DNA of 64,000 bases, taken from contig CM056582.1 of NCBI GenBank assembly GCA_029721435.1, positions 40,134,611 to 40,198,610 of the forward strand. The letters run 5' to 3'. The DNA is from Gymnothorax reevesii. Lineage: Eukaryota > Chordata > Actinopteri > Anguilliformes > Muraenidae. Numbering within the stretch: position 1 is the first letter of the stretch; each line of letters opens with the position of its first letter. The notes beneath the pieces were generated by a model that was given only the letters and a program-made list of their open reading frames with translations, ran no database searches and was not told the origin of the DNA. The position numbers and the translations under genes are program-made. Below, in pieces: positions 12,321 to 23,399 of the stretch.

Positions 12321-13865
12321 CAACCTCAATTCTGAAATAGTTGGGACGAAGTGTAAGTTGTGAATAAAATTAAAATGCAATGACTTTCAGAACAAATGAG
12401 CCAGTATGTTATTTAAAAGAGAACATACAGTACATGACATTTCAAATGTTGAAACTGAGAAATTTTACATTTTTATCAAAAAAATGAGTTCATTTAAAAT
12501 TTTCTGGCTGCAACAGATCTCAAAAAAGTTGGGACACAGTCAAAAAAGGGCTGAAAAAGCAATTAAAATATAAGAGAATCAGCTGAAAAAACATTTAGCA
12601 AGTAATTAAGCTAACTGGCATCAGGTGTGTAGCATGATTAGCTATAAAAGAAATGTCTTAGAGAGGCTGGGTCTCTCAGAAGTAAAGATGGCCAGAGGCT
12701 CTCCAAACTGTGAAGGCTTGCGTAAAAAAATTCTGGAATACTTTAAAAACTATGTCCCTCAAAGTCAAATTGCAAAGGCTTTGAAAGTCTCATCATCAAC
12801 AGTGCATAACATCATTAAAAGATTCAGAGAAACTGGAAAAATCTCTGTGCGTAAGGGACAAAGCCGAAGCCGAAGATTTTACTGGATGCCCGTGATCTTG
12901 GGGCCCTCAGACGCCACTGCATCACTCACCGGCATGATTCTGTCATTGACAATACTAAATGGACCCAGGAATATTTCAAGTAACCACTGTCTGTAAACCA
13001 TTGCTGAGCATGATCCAGAAGCGCCGCCGTGTTCTGTGGGCCAAGGCTCATTTAACATGAACTGTAGCAAAGTGGCGAAGTGTCCTGTGGTCAGACGAGT
13101 CCAAATTTGACATTCTTGGCAGAAATCATGGGCATCGTGTCCTACGGGCTTAAGAGGAGGAGGACCACTCCCTCCTGTTTCAGCGTTCAGTTCAAAAACC
13201 TGCATCTCTGATGGTATGAGGATGCGTTAGTGGATATGGTGTGGGACACTTCCATGTTTTAAAAAGCACCATGAATGCTGAAAGATGTATAAAGGTTTAA
13301 GAGCAACATATGCTCCCCTCCAGATGACATCTATTCCTGGGAAGGCCTTGTGTATTTCAGCAGGACAATCCAAAACCACATACTGCAGCTATTACAACAG
13401 CATGGCTTCGTAGTAGAAGAGTCCGTGTGCTGAACTGGCCTGCCTGCAGTCCTGATCTTTCACCGATTGAGACCAGCTGGTGCATATTTAAACGAAAAGT
13501 CAGTCAAAGGAGACCCAAAACTTTCCAGCTGCTGGAAGCCTGTATTAAGACTGGGATCAAATTCCAATGGCTAAACTCAAGAAACTTATCTCCTCAATGC
13601 CCAGACGTCTCCACTCTGTGTTAAAAAGAAGAGGGGATGCTACATTATGGTAAACAGGCCTTTTTCCCAACTTTTTTGAGACCTGTAGGAGCCATCAAAT
13701 TTGAAATGAGCTCATTTTGTGGATAAAATGTCTCAGTTTCAACATTTGCAATGTTATCTCTGTTCCATTTTGAATAAAATACTAGTCGGTGTGATTTTAA
13801 AGTCATTGTGTTTTGATTTTATTCACAATTTATATTTCGTCCCAATTATGTCAGAATTGGGGTTG
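12321..13865 (+). mobile_element. Tc1-like transposon, near full length
   Basis: The ends are inverted repeats (CAACCTCAATTCTGAAATAG at 12321; reverse of 13865 is CAACCCCAATTCTGACATAA), with homology continuing for about 75 nt. TA duplications lie at 12319-12320 and 13866-13867. The 1545-bp length is normal for Tc1. It sits in the centre of the foldback transposon. Confidence 0.93.
12688..13653 (+). pseudogene. Tc1-like transposase, broken
   Basis: The start at 12688 opens MARGSPNCEGLRKKILEYFK, followed by the paired helix-turn-helix (VPQSQIAKALKVSSSTVHNI, IKRFRETGKISVRKGQSRSR). A frameshift near 12875 diverts the frame. Beyond it the catalytic blocks are still legible in other frames: [11 protein letters not shown] near 13087, FQQDNPKPHT near 13360 and NWPACSPDLSPIE from 13433. 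The end KKLISSMPRRLHSVLKRRGD is read just before a stop at 13651. All three acidic sites of the DD34E triad can be traced, but frameshifts and stops make it inactive. Confidence 0.88.
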
Positions 13866-13987
13866 TACATGTAACAGGACACTCACCAAAATAAAAGTTG
13901 GACCGGACAGGGCTTGCCTATGATTATTGTAATCATTTACATGTTCTCATCAGTCTCGCTGTCATCACTGTCCTCGCAACAGTGTGC

Positions 13988-14115
13988 TCACTCAGAGTGG
14001 GCTGGGTGTTGGGTAATGCTCACTCAGAGTGGGGTGGGTGTTGGGTAATGCTCACTCAGCGTGGGGTGGGTGTTGGGTAATGCTCACTAACAGTGGGGTG
14101 GGTGTTGGGTAAACA
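13988..14115. repeat. 32-bp tandem repeat, four copies
   Basis: Units start near 13988, 14020, 14052 and 14084, each reading close to CACTCAGAGTGGGGTGGGTG followed by TTGGGTAATGCT. The array lies in the centre of the foldback transposon. Confidence 0.9.
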
Positions 14116-14543
14116 CAAGAAGCCAGTCACTGATGCAGAAACAATAAAAGACTGTGTGACTGAAGTGATGAATTTTTCCTCCTTTCTTGTGTCCTTTGTG
14201 TCTGCATTTAAAAAGAAAAGTGTTATTTACCCCCCTCCTGAAATATTTGTTTTGGATTCTTTGCAGGGGGTGTTTTGTTTTAGGTATTTATTAATTAATT
14301 TATTTGAATTCATTTTAAAAAGAAAAAGAAGTTCTGTTTTTGGGTACTTTTTATTTATTTATTTATTTTTTGTTAAAATCAAAAGAATTATTATCCTATT
14401 ATTTCTTTTGTTATTTTTATGAAAAGGACATTTTGTTTCCTTTAACCACAACACAGTACCTCCTGATATATTTATTTACCTGAGGAATTTTGAAGGGGAA
14501 TATGTGTTAAAATTAAAAGTACATTTTATAGTTGAAATTAGAG

Positions 14544-14658
14544 AAAAGGTCGCACTTTGCATAAACACATTTATTGTAACAAGCGTCTCCGCACAAACGC
14601 GTTTCGGCGTATTGCCTTCTTGTTACAATAAATGTGTTTATGCAAAGTGCGACCTTTT
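14544..14658. repeat. Perfect 40-nt hairpin
   Basis: The arm 14544-14583 (AAAAGGTCGCACTTTGCATA...) is an exact reverse complement of 14619-14658. The 35-nt loop is CpG-rich (CTCCGCACAAACGCGTTTCG). The absence of any mismatch suggests a young or conserved MITE-like insertion, or recent gene conversion between the arms. Confidence 0.92.
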
Positions 14659-15513
14659 TTATAATTTCATTATTGCTGATTTTGTTCTTGCACTCTTAAA
14701 ATCTGGGAGTGAAGCCCGTTTGTGCATTTACATTTTATTGTGGAGTCATGCATTTTATTTTTCTACTGTACACCACAGTATTGTTAAGTTGGTTGGTTGG
14801 TGGGCGATACTTTGATTTGTCGTGGCTTGACCGACTAATAAACGGACCTTTGACTCATTGAAAAATTTCTTTGTAGAACTTTAAGATTTGTATTTGATGT
14901 ATTCAATGTATTCAAAGGCTGTTCTGATCAAGGTGAAAACATACCTGTCGTAAGTGGGTCTTGCTGGCAAGGGTTTGGCACACTCAAAACTGGCACTTTG
15001 GTTTTCGAATAGCGGACCCTTCGAGCTTCAAGAATTGGTAAATCGCGTGTATATCAGCCTTCACATGAATATTTAGATTTTTTCACTCCTTAAAAAGGGT
15101 GTTGCTGGCAAAGATTTTGTACACTCAATACTTGCACTTTGGTTTTCAAGAAGCAGGCTCTTCTAGCTTTAAGAAAAGGTAAACCACGCATTTGTTGGCC
15201 TTCACATAGCCTAAATATTTTGCTTTTTTTTTTTTTACCCCTTAAAGGCTCACTGTCCCAGCAAGAGTTCCAGCTGAAGTTGCTGGCGTTGACAAATTTA
15301 TGATGCCGCATCATCACCCCACAAGTCCATGTAGTTGATTTCATTGTCGGTGTTCAAATAAATAAAACCTCTTATGGAGCCCTTTAAAAAGGGTGCCATG
15401 GTCAAATGTACAGGGGTCCAGCAGCCAGCAATGGTGATTTATATACATCATGTAGAATAGCTTGACTTGCAGGGGTCAAACCGTTTCACCCTTTTCACCA
15501 TGGGCGGCGCTAG

Positions 15514-17014
15514 GGTGGTGCTTGCTGGGGCTATAGCTCCAGCAGAGATTTCAATAGCCCCACCAAGTAATTTTTTTGAAGTAATTAACTCTGCTTTGGT
15601 GGTCTAAGGTCAGATCCACTCTATACCTCTTTTCTTGTAAGTTTGGTTTGAGCCGCTAATAGATCCCTATAGAACACTACACTGCTGACAGGGTACGTTC
15701 AAGTGAAGCAGCTGTCCCAAGCAGCAAAGCCACGCGGAGGTAAAATTCGCTCGCAGATTCCCATTCGTTTTCGCCTACTTTAAAATCACATTTTCAGAAA
15801 CACTTGCGTGTTAGTCGGTGTTATTTTGGTGTCGGTGTTTCTTCACTTCATTGTACCCGGATTGAGCAAATTTGGCATCAACCAAATTGATTATATTGAA
15901 TCATATGGCTAACGCCAACATTGTTTAACGGAGGCGCTAGTCAAGTCTAGAGACTCTAATAAGTTTCACCTTTCAAAACGCTGCTCATCAAAATGATCAC
16001 TGCACAGCTCTGATCGAGGGGATAGCGAAAAGTTCCTTCTCCTGACTTGTAACAGTCGAGCCTTTCTTTACCGGCAACGTAATCTCCGCGACGGTAAGGT
16101 TACCAAGGTAGCTAGTTAGCTGGTGAACGTTAACTATCGCCAGCATCTGCTTTTAGTCAACGGTCTATTCAAGCCAATGGGATAGCTGATAGCTTGCACG
16201 CAAACACGTTTTCTCCATGAAATGAATAAATTTGTGTATCTATAATAACTTGCGCATGAAACTTTTTATTACCGCCCTTCAAATGAATATTGTTGCGAAA
16301 TGCAGCCGTACATCTTGGCATTTCAATAACTCTGTTTACTTATTTGTCGTGGTTGACAGAAGAACCAAACGCGAGTCAGGAAATAGAAAAACCATAGTAG
16401 TTTATTCCGGCAATGGGTCGGGAAGCCAGGGGTAGCAGGGAGACGTAGTCAGGCAGCTAATGTTTGTACACGAGAATCAATAAATGCAGCAAAAGAGTAA
16501 TCAGTCAGACACAGGCTATAGTTGTACATAGGAATCAAAACAAGAATACTGGCACTAAGCACAAAAGATATACAATTGGAAAATGGCCGCCCATTCATTT
16601 CAATGGAAATTGCTCAATGGCGCAGCAAGCCGACGTGGGGGCCAAGCTTCTGGACCCATGCAGACATGCGCTGTGTGATTATTGCTCACACACGCATAGT
16701 GTGGGGCTCATGAACGCGCTGGTATCCGAGGTGTTCATGATAACGGCTCACGCTCGTGAACTCCGACCTAGGGTGCGTGTTCACTGTCACTTCTCACCGG
16801 AAATGGAAGTCTGGCCACTGCAGACTGCACCCTGATGTACATACGAGCGGAACAAAAAAAACATAGCCGCCGGTAAATGTTTAATCAATTTTAAAACACA
16901 AATGCAATATCAAATGTTTAAAAACGACTTTAACAGGGAAGTAATACTATTGATTTCAACTAAAAAATGTCAGCAAAATAGTTGACTTGCTTTTGTGTAA
17001 CGTGACATTGCTCA
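15514..17014. other. hAT-like element, left non-coding part
   Basis: No transposase frame is visible. The G+C-richer stretch 16560-16830 has overlapping short frames (16464-16835 and 16522-16713, plus) without a known domain; it could be an untranslated or captured region. I see nothing else. Confidence 0.35.
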
Positions 17015-17121
17015 GGGGTGCGCTTCCCGAAATCAGATGCTAACTTCCATAGTTGGAACCATTGACTGTGAATGGACGAATTACTTAATTTCTGCAACTA
17101 CGCTTTTGGGAAATGCGCCCC
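17015..17121. repeat. Short MITE-like element
   Basis: The left end GGGGTGCGCTTCCCGAAA is inverted at the right (GGGGCGCATTTCCCAAAA read in reverse from 17121). The length of 107 bp and this type of terminus resemble short PIF/Harbinger-type MITEs of fishes. A 3-bp duplication was not clear. Confidence 0.55.
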
Positions 17122-17461
17122 AGGCTCGTGTCCTCTTTATAACCATTGCGTGGAGTATCGTAAAATGTGGGTCTACCGTGAAATGTTACGCATGTTGTAC
17201 TGCGTTATTTTTACCTTTGTTTTAAAGCTCCTTTTTTCTGTTTTTCCCCTGAGCCTCTTGGAGTGCATTGAACAGTTCATCCATGAATTTCTGCATGTCA
17301 ACAAACTAGAGGCTGTGCCTTTCTATCCATCCCCCTATTCCCTTTCCAATAAAGTCTGTCCTGATTATAATTTGAATACTGTCTTATTACATTTCTAAGT
17401 GCGAGTTAACATCGATTGTAGTTGTCGTACTCAATTTTATGATAGTGGCCGGCTCTGCGTA

Positions 17462-19058
17462 CAAAACCCAAAACCAGTGAAGTTGGCACGTTATGTAAAT
17501 CGTAGATAAAAACAGAATACAATGATTTGCAAATCCTTTTCAACTTATTTTCAATTGAATACGCTGCAAAGACAAGATGTTTAACGTTCAAACTGAGAAA
17601 CTTTCGTTTTTTTTCGCAATTAATCATTAACTAAGAATTTAAAGGCAGCAACATATTGCAAAAAAGTTGGCACAGGGGCCTTTTTACCACTGTGTTACAT
17701 CGCCTTTCCTTTTCACGACACTCAGTAAATGTTTGGGAACTGAGGACACCAATTTTTGAAGCTTTTCAGGTGGAACTCTTTCTTATTCTTGCTTGATACA
17801 CAGCTTAAGTTGTTCAACAGTCTGGGGTCTCCGTTGTCGTATTTTACGCTTCATAATGCGCCACACATTTTCAATGGGAGACAGGTCTGGACTACAGGCA
17901 GGCCAGTCTAGTACCCGCACTCTTTTACGACGGAGCCATGCTGTTATAACAAGTGCAGAATGTGGCTTGGCATTGTCTTGCTGAAATAAGCATGAAAAAG
18001 ACGTTTCTTGGATGGCAACATATGTTGCTCCAAAACCTGTATGTACCTTTCAGCATTAATGGTGCCTTCACATATGTGTAAGTTGCCCATGCCTTGGGTA
18101 CTAATACACCCCCATACCATCACAGATGCTGGCTTTTGAACTTTGTGCCTATAACAGTCCAGATGGTTCTTTTCCTCTTTGGTCCGGAGGACACAACGTC
18201 CACAGTTTCCAAAAACAATTTGAAATGTGGTCTCGTCAGACCACAGAACACTTTTCCACTTTGCATCAGTCTATCTTAGATGAGCTTGGGCCCAGCGAAG
18301 CCGGCGGCGTTTCTGGGTGCTGTTGATAAATGGCTTTCGCTTTGCATTGTAGAGTTTTAACTTGCACTTGCAGATGTAGCGACGAACTGTAGTTACTGAC
18401 AGTGGTTTTCTGAAGAGTTCCTGAGCCCATGTGGTGATGTCCTTTACACACTGATGTCGGTTTTTGATGCAGTACCGCCTGAGGGATTGAAGGTCACGGG
18501 CATTCAATGTTGGTTTTCGGCCTTGTCGCTTACATGCAGTGATTTATCCAGATTCTCTGAACCTTTTGACGATATTACAGACCGTAGATGTAGAAATCCC
18601 TAAATTTCTTGCAATAGCTCGTTGAGGAATGTTGTTTTTAAACTGTTCGACAATCAGCTCACGCATTGTTCACTAAGTGGTGACCCTCGCCCCATCCTTG
18701 TTTGTGAATGACTTAGCATTTCAGGGAAGCTGCTTTTACACCCAATCATGGCACCCACCTGTTCCTAATTAGCCCGTTCACCTGTGGGATGTTCCAAATA
18801 AGTTTTTAATGAGCATTCCTCAACTCTCTCAGTCTTTTTTGCCACTTGTGCCAGCTTTTTTGAAACATGTTGCAGGCATCAAATTCCAAATGAGCTAATA
18901 TTTACAAAAAATTACAAAGTTTATCTGTTCGAACATTGAGTAACTTGTCTTTGCAGTGTATTCAATTGAATATAAGTTGAAAAGGATTTCCAAATCATTG
19001 TATTCTGTTTTTATTTACGATTTACACAACGTGCCAACTTCACTGGTTTTGGGTTTCG
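17462..19058 (-). mobile_element. Tc1-like transposon, near full length
   Basis: Inverted ends of more than 100 nt: CAAAACCCAAAACCAGTGAA from 17462, and CGAAACCCAAAACCAGTGAA in reverse from 19058. TA duplications lie at 17460-17461 and 19059-19060. The 1597-bp length is normal. The transposase lies on the minus strand. Its sequence differs from the 12321-13865 copy, so the two are distinct Tc1 families. Confidence 0.93.
17684..18666 (-). pseudogene. Tc1-like transposase, nearly intact
   Basis: The start at 18666 reads MRELIVEQFKNNIPQRAIAR, then the helix-turn-helix IVKRFRESG, where an in-frame TAA stop (near 18544) interrupts. Downstream are LQSLRRYCIKNRHQCVKD, RWAQAHLR, the first catalytic block VLWSDETTFQIVFGN, then VMVWGCISTQGMGN, the second block FQQDNAKPHS and the third LDWPACSPDLSPIENVW. 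The final residues are VVKRKGDVTQW before a stop at 17684. All three triad acids are kept. Length (about 327 codons) is close to the family norm. The stop and at least one further shift make it a pseudogene. Confidence 0.88.
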
Positions 19059-19069
19059 TAATTTAGGCT

Positions 19070-19351
19070 ACCCTTTTCAGGCCTTTTTTGCCTGTGTCCC
19101 CTCTTTGAGGCCTGTTGCAGCCAGAAAATTTGAAAGAAGCTCATTTTGTGGATAAAAATGTAAAATGTCTCAGTTTAAACATTTGAAATGTTATCTATGT
19201 TCTATTTGGAGTAAAATTGGCTCATGCGCAACATTTGAAATGTTATCTATGTTCTATTGGGAGTAACATTGGCTCATGTGATCTGAAAGTCATTGCATTT
19301 TGATTTTATTCACAATTTACACTTCATCCCAACTATTGGGGATTGGGGTTG
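19070..19351 (+). repeat. Truncated Tc1 3' end
   Basis: Matches the last 220 bp of the 12321-13865 Tc1 family (AGCTCATTTTGTGGATAAAA; TTTTATTCACAATTTACACT; GATTGGGGTTGTA). A 50-bp segment (AACATTTGAAATGTTATCTA) is duplicated at 19178 and 19230. The 5' part of this copy is absent on either side of the neighbouring Tc1. Confidence 0.85.
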
Positions 19352-19607
19352 TACATCTACTCGATCTTCGTCTCATGCGCAACTGTTGCATTTTTTAGTA
19401 CTCGTAGCTATCTTCATTCAGATGAAAATCAGCCACACCGTCAAATCTACCTGCATCACTCCCATTGATCTCAGATGCTGCTCACGAATATTAGACGTTC
19501 GGATTTCATATACTCAGGTTTCCACCTACCAAAAACTTCCAATAAAGGCTGTACCACAAATAATGAGTATGTATGTTCAGTGCTTGTTCGGATCATGCGT
19601 AAATTTG

Positions 19608-20860
19608 GATCTCATCTGTCAAATTGCTGAAAGGTTTTGTAATCAAGTATGAAGGTCTGTAACTAATATAAGAATGTTAGATAATGTTTTGCTTAGCAGT
19701 TTTCAACTGAATTTATGTCGTGCTGTAAGTGCACTCATATGGACATTACGTTAGATGCTACTCAGCTGACACATGATGCATAGCGCATCTAAATGCAGTA
19801 ATGTGAATTTGTGCTCTTCAAAGTAATGGGAATATACAACTCAGTTCATGGATATAGCCAAATCATTTTAATATGAAAAAGTAAGGTGAGTGTTGGCTAC
19901 ATGGTTCTAGGATGTCACAACAGCAGCCTTGGCTTACAGTACATTTTGCCGCACTACATAATGAAGTGTGGCAATTGAGTATATTATAGCCATTCATCAA
20001 TTAAAATAAAATGGCTAAAACATTTGCACTGTAACGCCAGCTCGCTTTACCGAATTGGCCGCGTCTATCATGTGGATCACAGATGGACAGCAAGGAATAC
20101 CCATTGTTCCACCCACTCGGTTCAGATCATCCACATAAAATAGTTATCATTTTGGATCTCATCTGTCAAGTTGCTAAAAAGTTTTGTCATCATGTATTAA
20201 GGTCTGTAAGTAATTTAACAATGAAGAATAGTTAATAAACAGTTTGCTAAGCGGTGTTCGAACTGAATTTATGTTGTGCTGTAAATGCACTCATATGGAT
20301 ATTATGTTAGATGCTACTCAGCTGACACATTATGCATAACGTATCAAAATACAGTAACGTGAATTGGTGCTATTCAGAGTAATGGAAATATACAACTCAA
20401 TTCATGGATTTATCCATATCATTTTAATATGAAAGTAAGGTGTAAGTAAGTAAGTAAGTAAGGTGAGTGTTGGCTACATGGTTCTAGGATGTCACAACAG
20501 CAGCCTTGGCTTACAGTACATTTTGCCGCGCTACATGAAGTATGGCAATTGAGTTGCTACATATCACGTCCATTCATCAATTAAAATAAAATGGCAAAAA
20601 TATACTGAGCAACAAAAGAAACGCAAGTTAGCTAGTAAGTTAATGCGCTCTAATGGTTACTCAAAGTGACCGCAAAACATAGAAAAGTTTGAAACAAGTG
20701 TCAATGTGCACATGCTAGTAATAAATATGATTTGCAATAATTACGCACAAACTTATTCTCCGGTCTGCCTTAATTAACTTGCGTTTCTCTTGTTGCTCCG
20801 CTAGTTCACATCACTGGCTTGGCTACGTCTATAATGTTGATAGACAGACGGACGGCAAGG
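19608..20860. repeat. 546-bp direct duplication
   Basis: Unit 1 starts at 19608 and unit 2 at 20154, both with GGATCTCATCTGTCAA. They share long blocks such as GATGCTACTCAGCTGACACA and GGTTCTAGGATGTCACAACA. Unit 2 has expanded GTAA repeats (20435-20462) and is interrupted by a MITE at 20605. A partial third copy of the unit's end (TTGGCTACGTCTTTAATGTT, GGCAAGGAATGCCCATT) occurs at 21515-21570. Its function is unknown. Confidence 0.85.
20605..20801. mobile_element. 197-bp Tc1/mariner-type MITE
   Basis: Ends CTGAGCAACAAAAGAAACGC and, in reverse from 20801, GCGGAGCAACAAGAGAAACG. TA duplications lie at 20603-20604 and 20802-20803. It inserted into the second unit of the 546-bp duplication; unit 1 has no copy. 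A right-half fragment of the same element occurs at about 21413-21477. Confidence 0.9.
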
Positions 20861-21855
20861 AATGCCCATTTTTGGTCTCCCCATATCCAGTGGCATGTGA
20901 TAGGCTGCATACGGCTTATCATTAGCAAGTGGCCGCACTACCTAACCTTTCACATGCCGAAGACCGCATGCTGTGGTTCTTACTGCCGCCCCTAGTATTG
21001 CAAAATGCAGCGGATCTATGGAAGTAAACCTTTAAAAGAAAAAAAAAAGAAAAAATAAAAAATCAAGATCAGCCCCTGCATGGGTTATCCCACTGGTCCT
21101 TTCAAGATAGCCTCTCTGGTGTTAGTGCTGGTGATTTGTGTTTCTATATGATTCCACTCCAGAAGCTACCCACTGAGGAACGCAAGCACAGAAGTGGGCA
21201 GCTGGCTTTCCCACTGCACAGAGCCAGCAACCATTATTAGCGGTATTTATCCCACTACAGACCCAGAAACATCTTATAAGTAATCACATCAACATCTGCA
21301 TCGTCAATCTGGGCTGCATAATAAAAAGCATGACAGAACCCGGGTAAAGCCTCGGGGATCTCGCGGTTCTGATCAGCCCAGATCTGCTCGCAATTGGTAA
21401 ATTTGATTTTCTATGATAATTACGCGCCAACTTATTTTCCGGTCTGTCTTTAATTGCATTTCTTTTGCTGCTCAATGCATTTGCACCGCCAGGTGGCCAG
21501 CTCATTTTACTGACTTGGCTACGTCTTTAATGTTGAACACAAACAGACGGCAAGGAATGCCCATTGCTCCACCCACTGACATCTGCTGCAGTGCTAAAGT
21601 CGGAGTAGACAAGAACGCGCTTACATATGAGGACCCGTTGGCGTTCGCATAGCCTGAAAATAAAAACATTTTGTCTTTGCCGAGAAACAAAGCATCAGTG
21701 ATTTAAAAGAGAAAAATAAACCGTTTCAGTATCAATAAATTTGTGGCCGTCAAATAAATAAATAAATAAATAAATAATAATTTATTCATGGATTAACCAG
21801 CATGTCTTTTTCAATTATTCCCAATGGAGAAATTTCTTTTTGGCCCCCCATGGTG
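20861..21855. other. No gene; repeat fragments
   Basis: Apart from the partial repeat copies near 21413-21570, and an AAAT-type simple repeat near 21752-21775, I see nothing. Short frames on both strands are unsupported. Confidence 0.4.
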
Positions 21856-21859
21856 TCAC

Positions 21860-22680
21860 GTGACCTGCAATATCAAGTTCACCGCTACGCCTATGTCGGC
21901 GTGTGTTCTAGCCTTCGTCCAGTTTTCGTTATAGGTCGATGCTAAGTACAAGCAAGGGAGAAAAAGGAATGAAGATCTGATGTAAATCTGTAGTGAACTG
22001 AGACATAATATACCCAAGGAAATTGCTAAACTAGGCGGGGAATAGGATAGGTGGGAGTTGCTAAACAATCAAATCTAATAAGCAGAGAGGGAAAGACAAA
22101 CCATGATCACGTATCACAATTGACAAACCAATCCTAAACATGGAAACGGACTACAATCAGGGAGTTGCCTAAGTGCATCATAGAACGGGAGGCAGCTCGA
22201 TGTAAAACAGGTGCAGGAGATCACAGTAATCAGCGGAGTCAGGGATAGGAACAGGAGGGCGGAGTTTGCAGAATAGAGCGAATCCAAAGAGTATTCGTAA
22301 AAAATTAACAACGTGATATTTACACACCATTACATGACAGGTGAATATTAATACACAAAAATACTCAGGATGAGTATATTCGTCTATGTTAGTAATGACA
22401 TCACGTAACATGAAGTATTAGTCTTAATTAATATGTTAATACGTGAATAGCGGGAAATACAGGAAACAAGACATGAAGGAAGAATTTCGGAAACCACGGA
22501 AACCCACGGAAATACCCAAATAGATGCATGAACGCGGACAGGAAAGTGCATGGCTTAAATCAAATGGAAGACGTACATGACGCAACTGGGGCCGACGAGG
22601 TGCAACCCTAAACACATGAATGATAAATGAAACAATAAATGATGAACATAACAAATCCAGTAAATACAGATTATGACGTT
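21860..22680 (-). repeat. LTR-A family remnant
   Basis: Read in reverse, the segment has the same pyrimidine-rich layout and several matching phrases as the LTR-A copies at 26780 and 49934 (for example CTCCGCC...CCTATCCCT...TGATTAC). Both ends are degraded, so the limits are approximate. Confidence 0.55.
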
Positions 22681-23399
22681 ATTTTCCCTAAAATTGGCCT
22701 CATTATAGGAATTTGTTTTAAGCAGTGTCTACATGTCCGAAAGTCGGACAGGGTTTCTATTTTATTTCTGGTGTGGAAATAAAGCGTGAATGTGTTCGAT
22801 CCATCTGACTAATTTTCAAAAGAGAGACCGAATAAAGACTGTTGTCTACCTTCAACGGAAGAAAATAGATGAATAAAAAGACCAAGGAATGTCAATAGCC
22901 ATCAACTTTCAATTTGTGAAGGTCGAAAACAAACATGGCCAAGTTTGTACGTCTAATAATTGCTGGAATGCTCAAAAAATTAGCCAAGAACTTTTATGAC
23001 TTCCGGACATGGATTATTTCAGGATCTCTTTCCGACAATTGCTAAATTTGTCATAAATGCACCAAGTTCTGCGCCAATGTGGACTCACTTTATTGAGCAG
23101 GGCTTACACAATTCTCGGTACTCATCTTGAAGAACTGAGCCCTCTTATCATTACATTCAGGTTTAATATCTAAAATATTCAGTAGATTTGAAGAAATTAA
23201 AAACAGTAATCAACTGTTGGACACGGAGTTATACTGAAACCATCCCACTGACAGACACGGAGTTACATCAAAACCCCTTCGGACTTTAGGACACGTAGAC
23301 ACTGCTTTCATTTTTATGAAGAAGTTTGTTGTATCAATTTAGCGGCCAGGTGCTTCACTTTAGGTAATGAGTAAATATGACATCATCAGCAATCTAGTG
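22681..23399. other. No feature recognised
   Basis: AT-rich sequence inside the hAT-like element. No frame or repeat boundary was identified. Confidence 0.4.
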
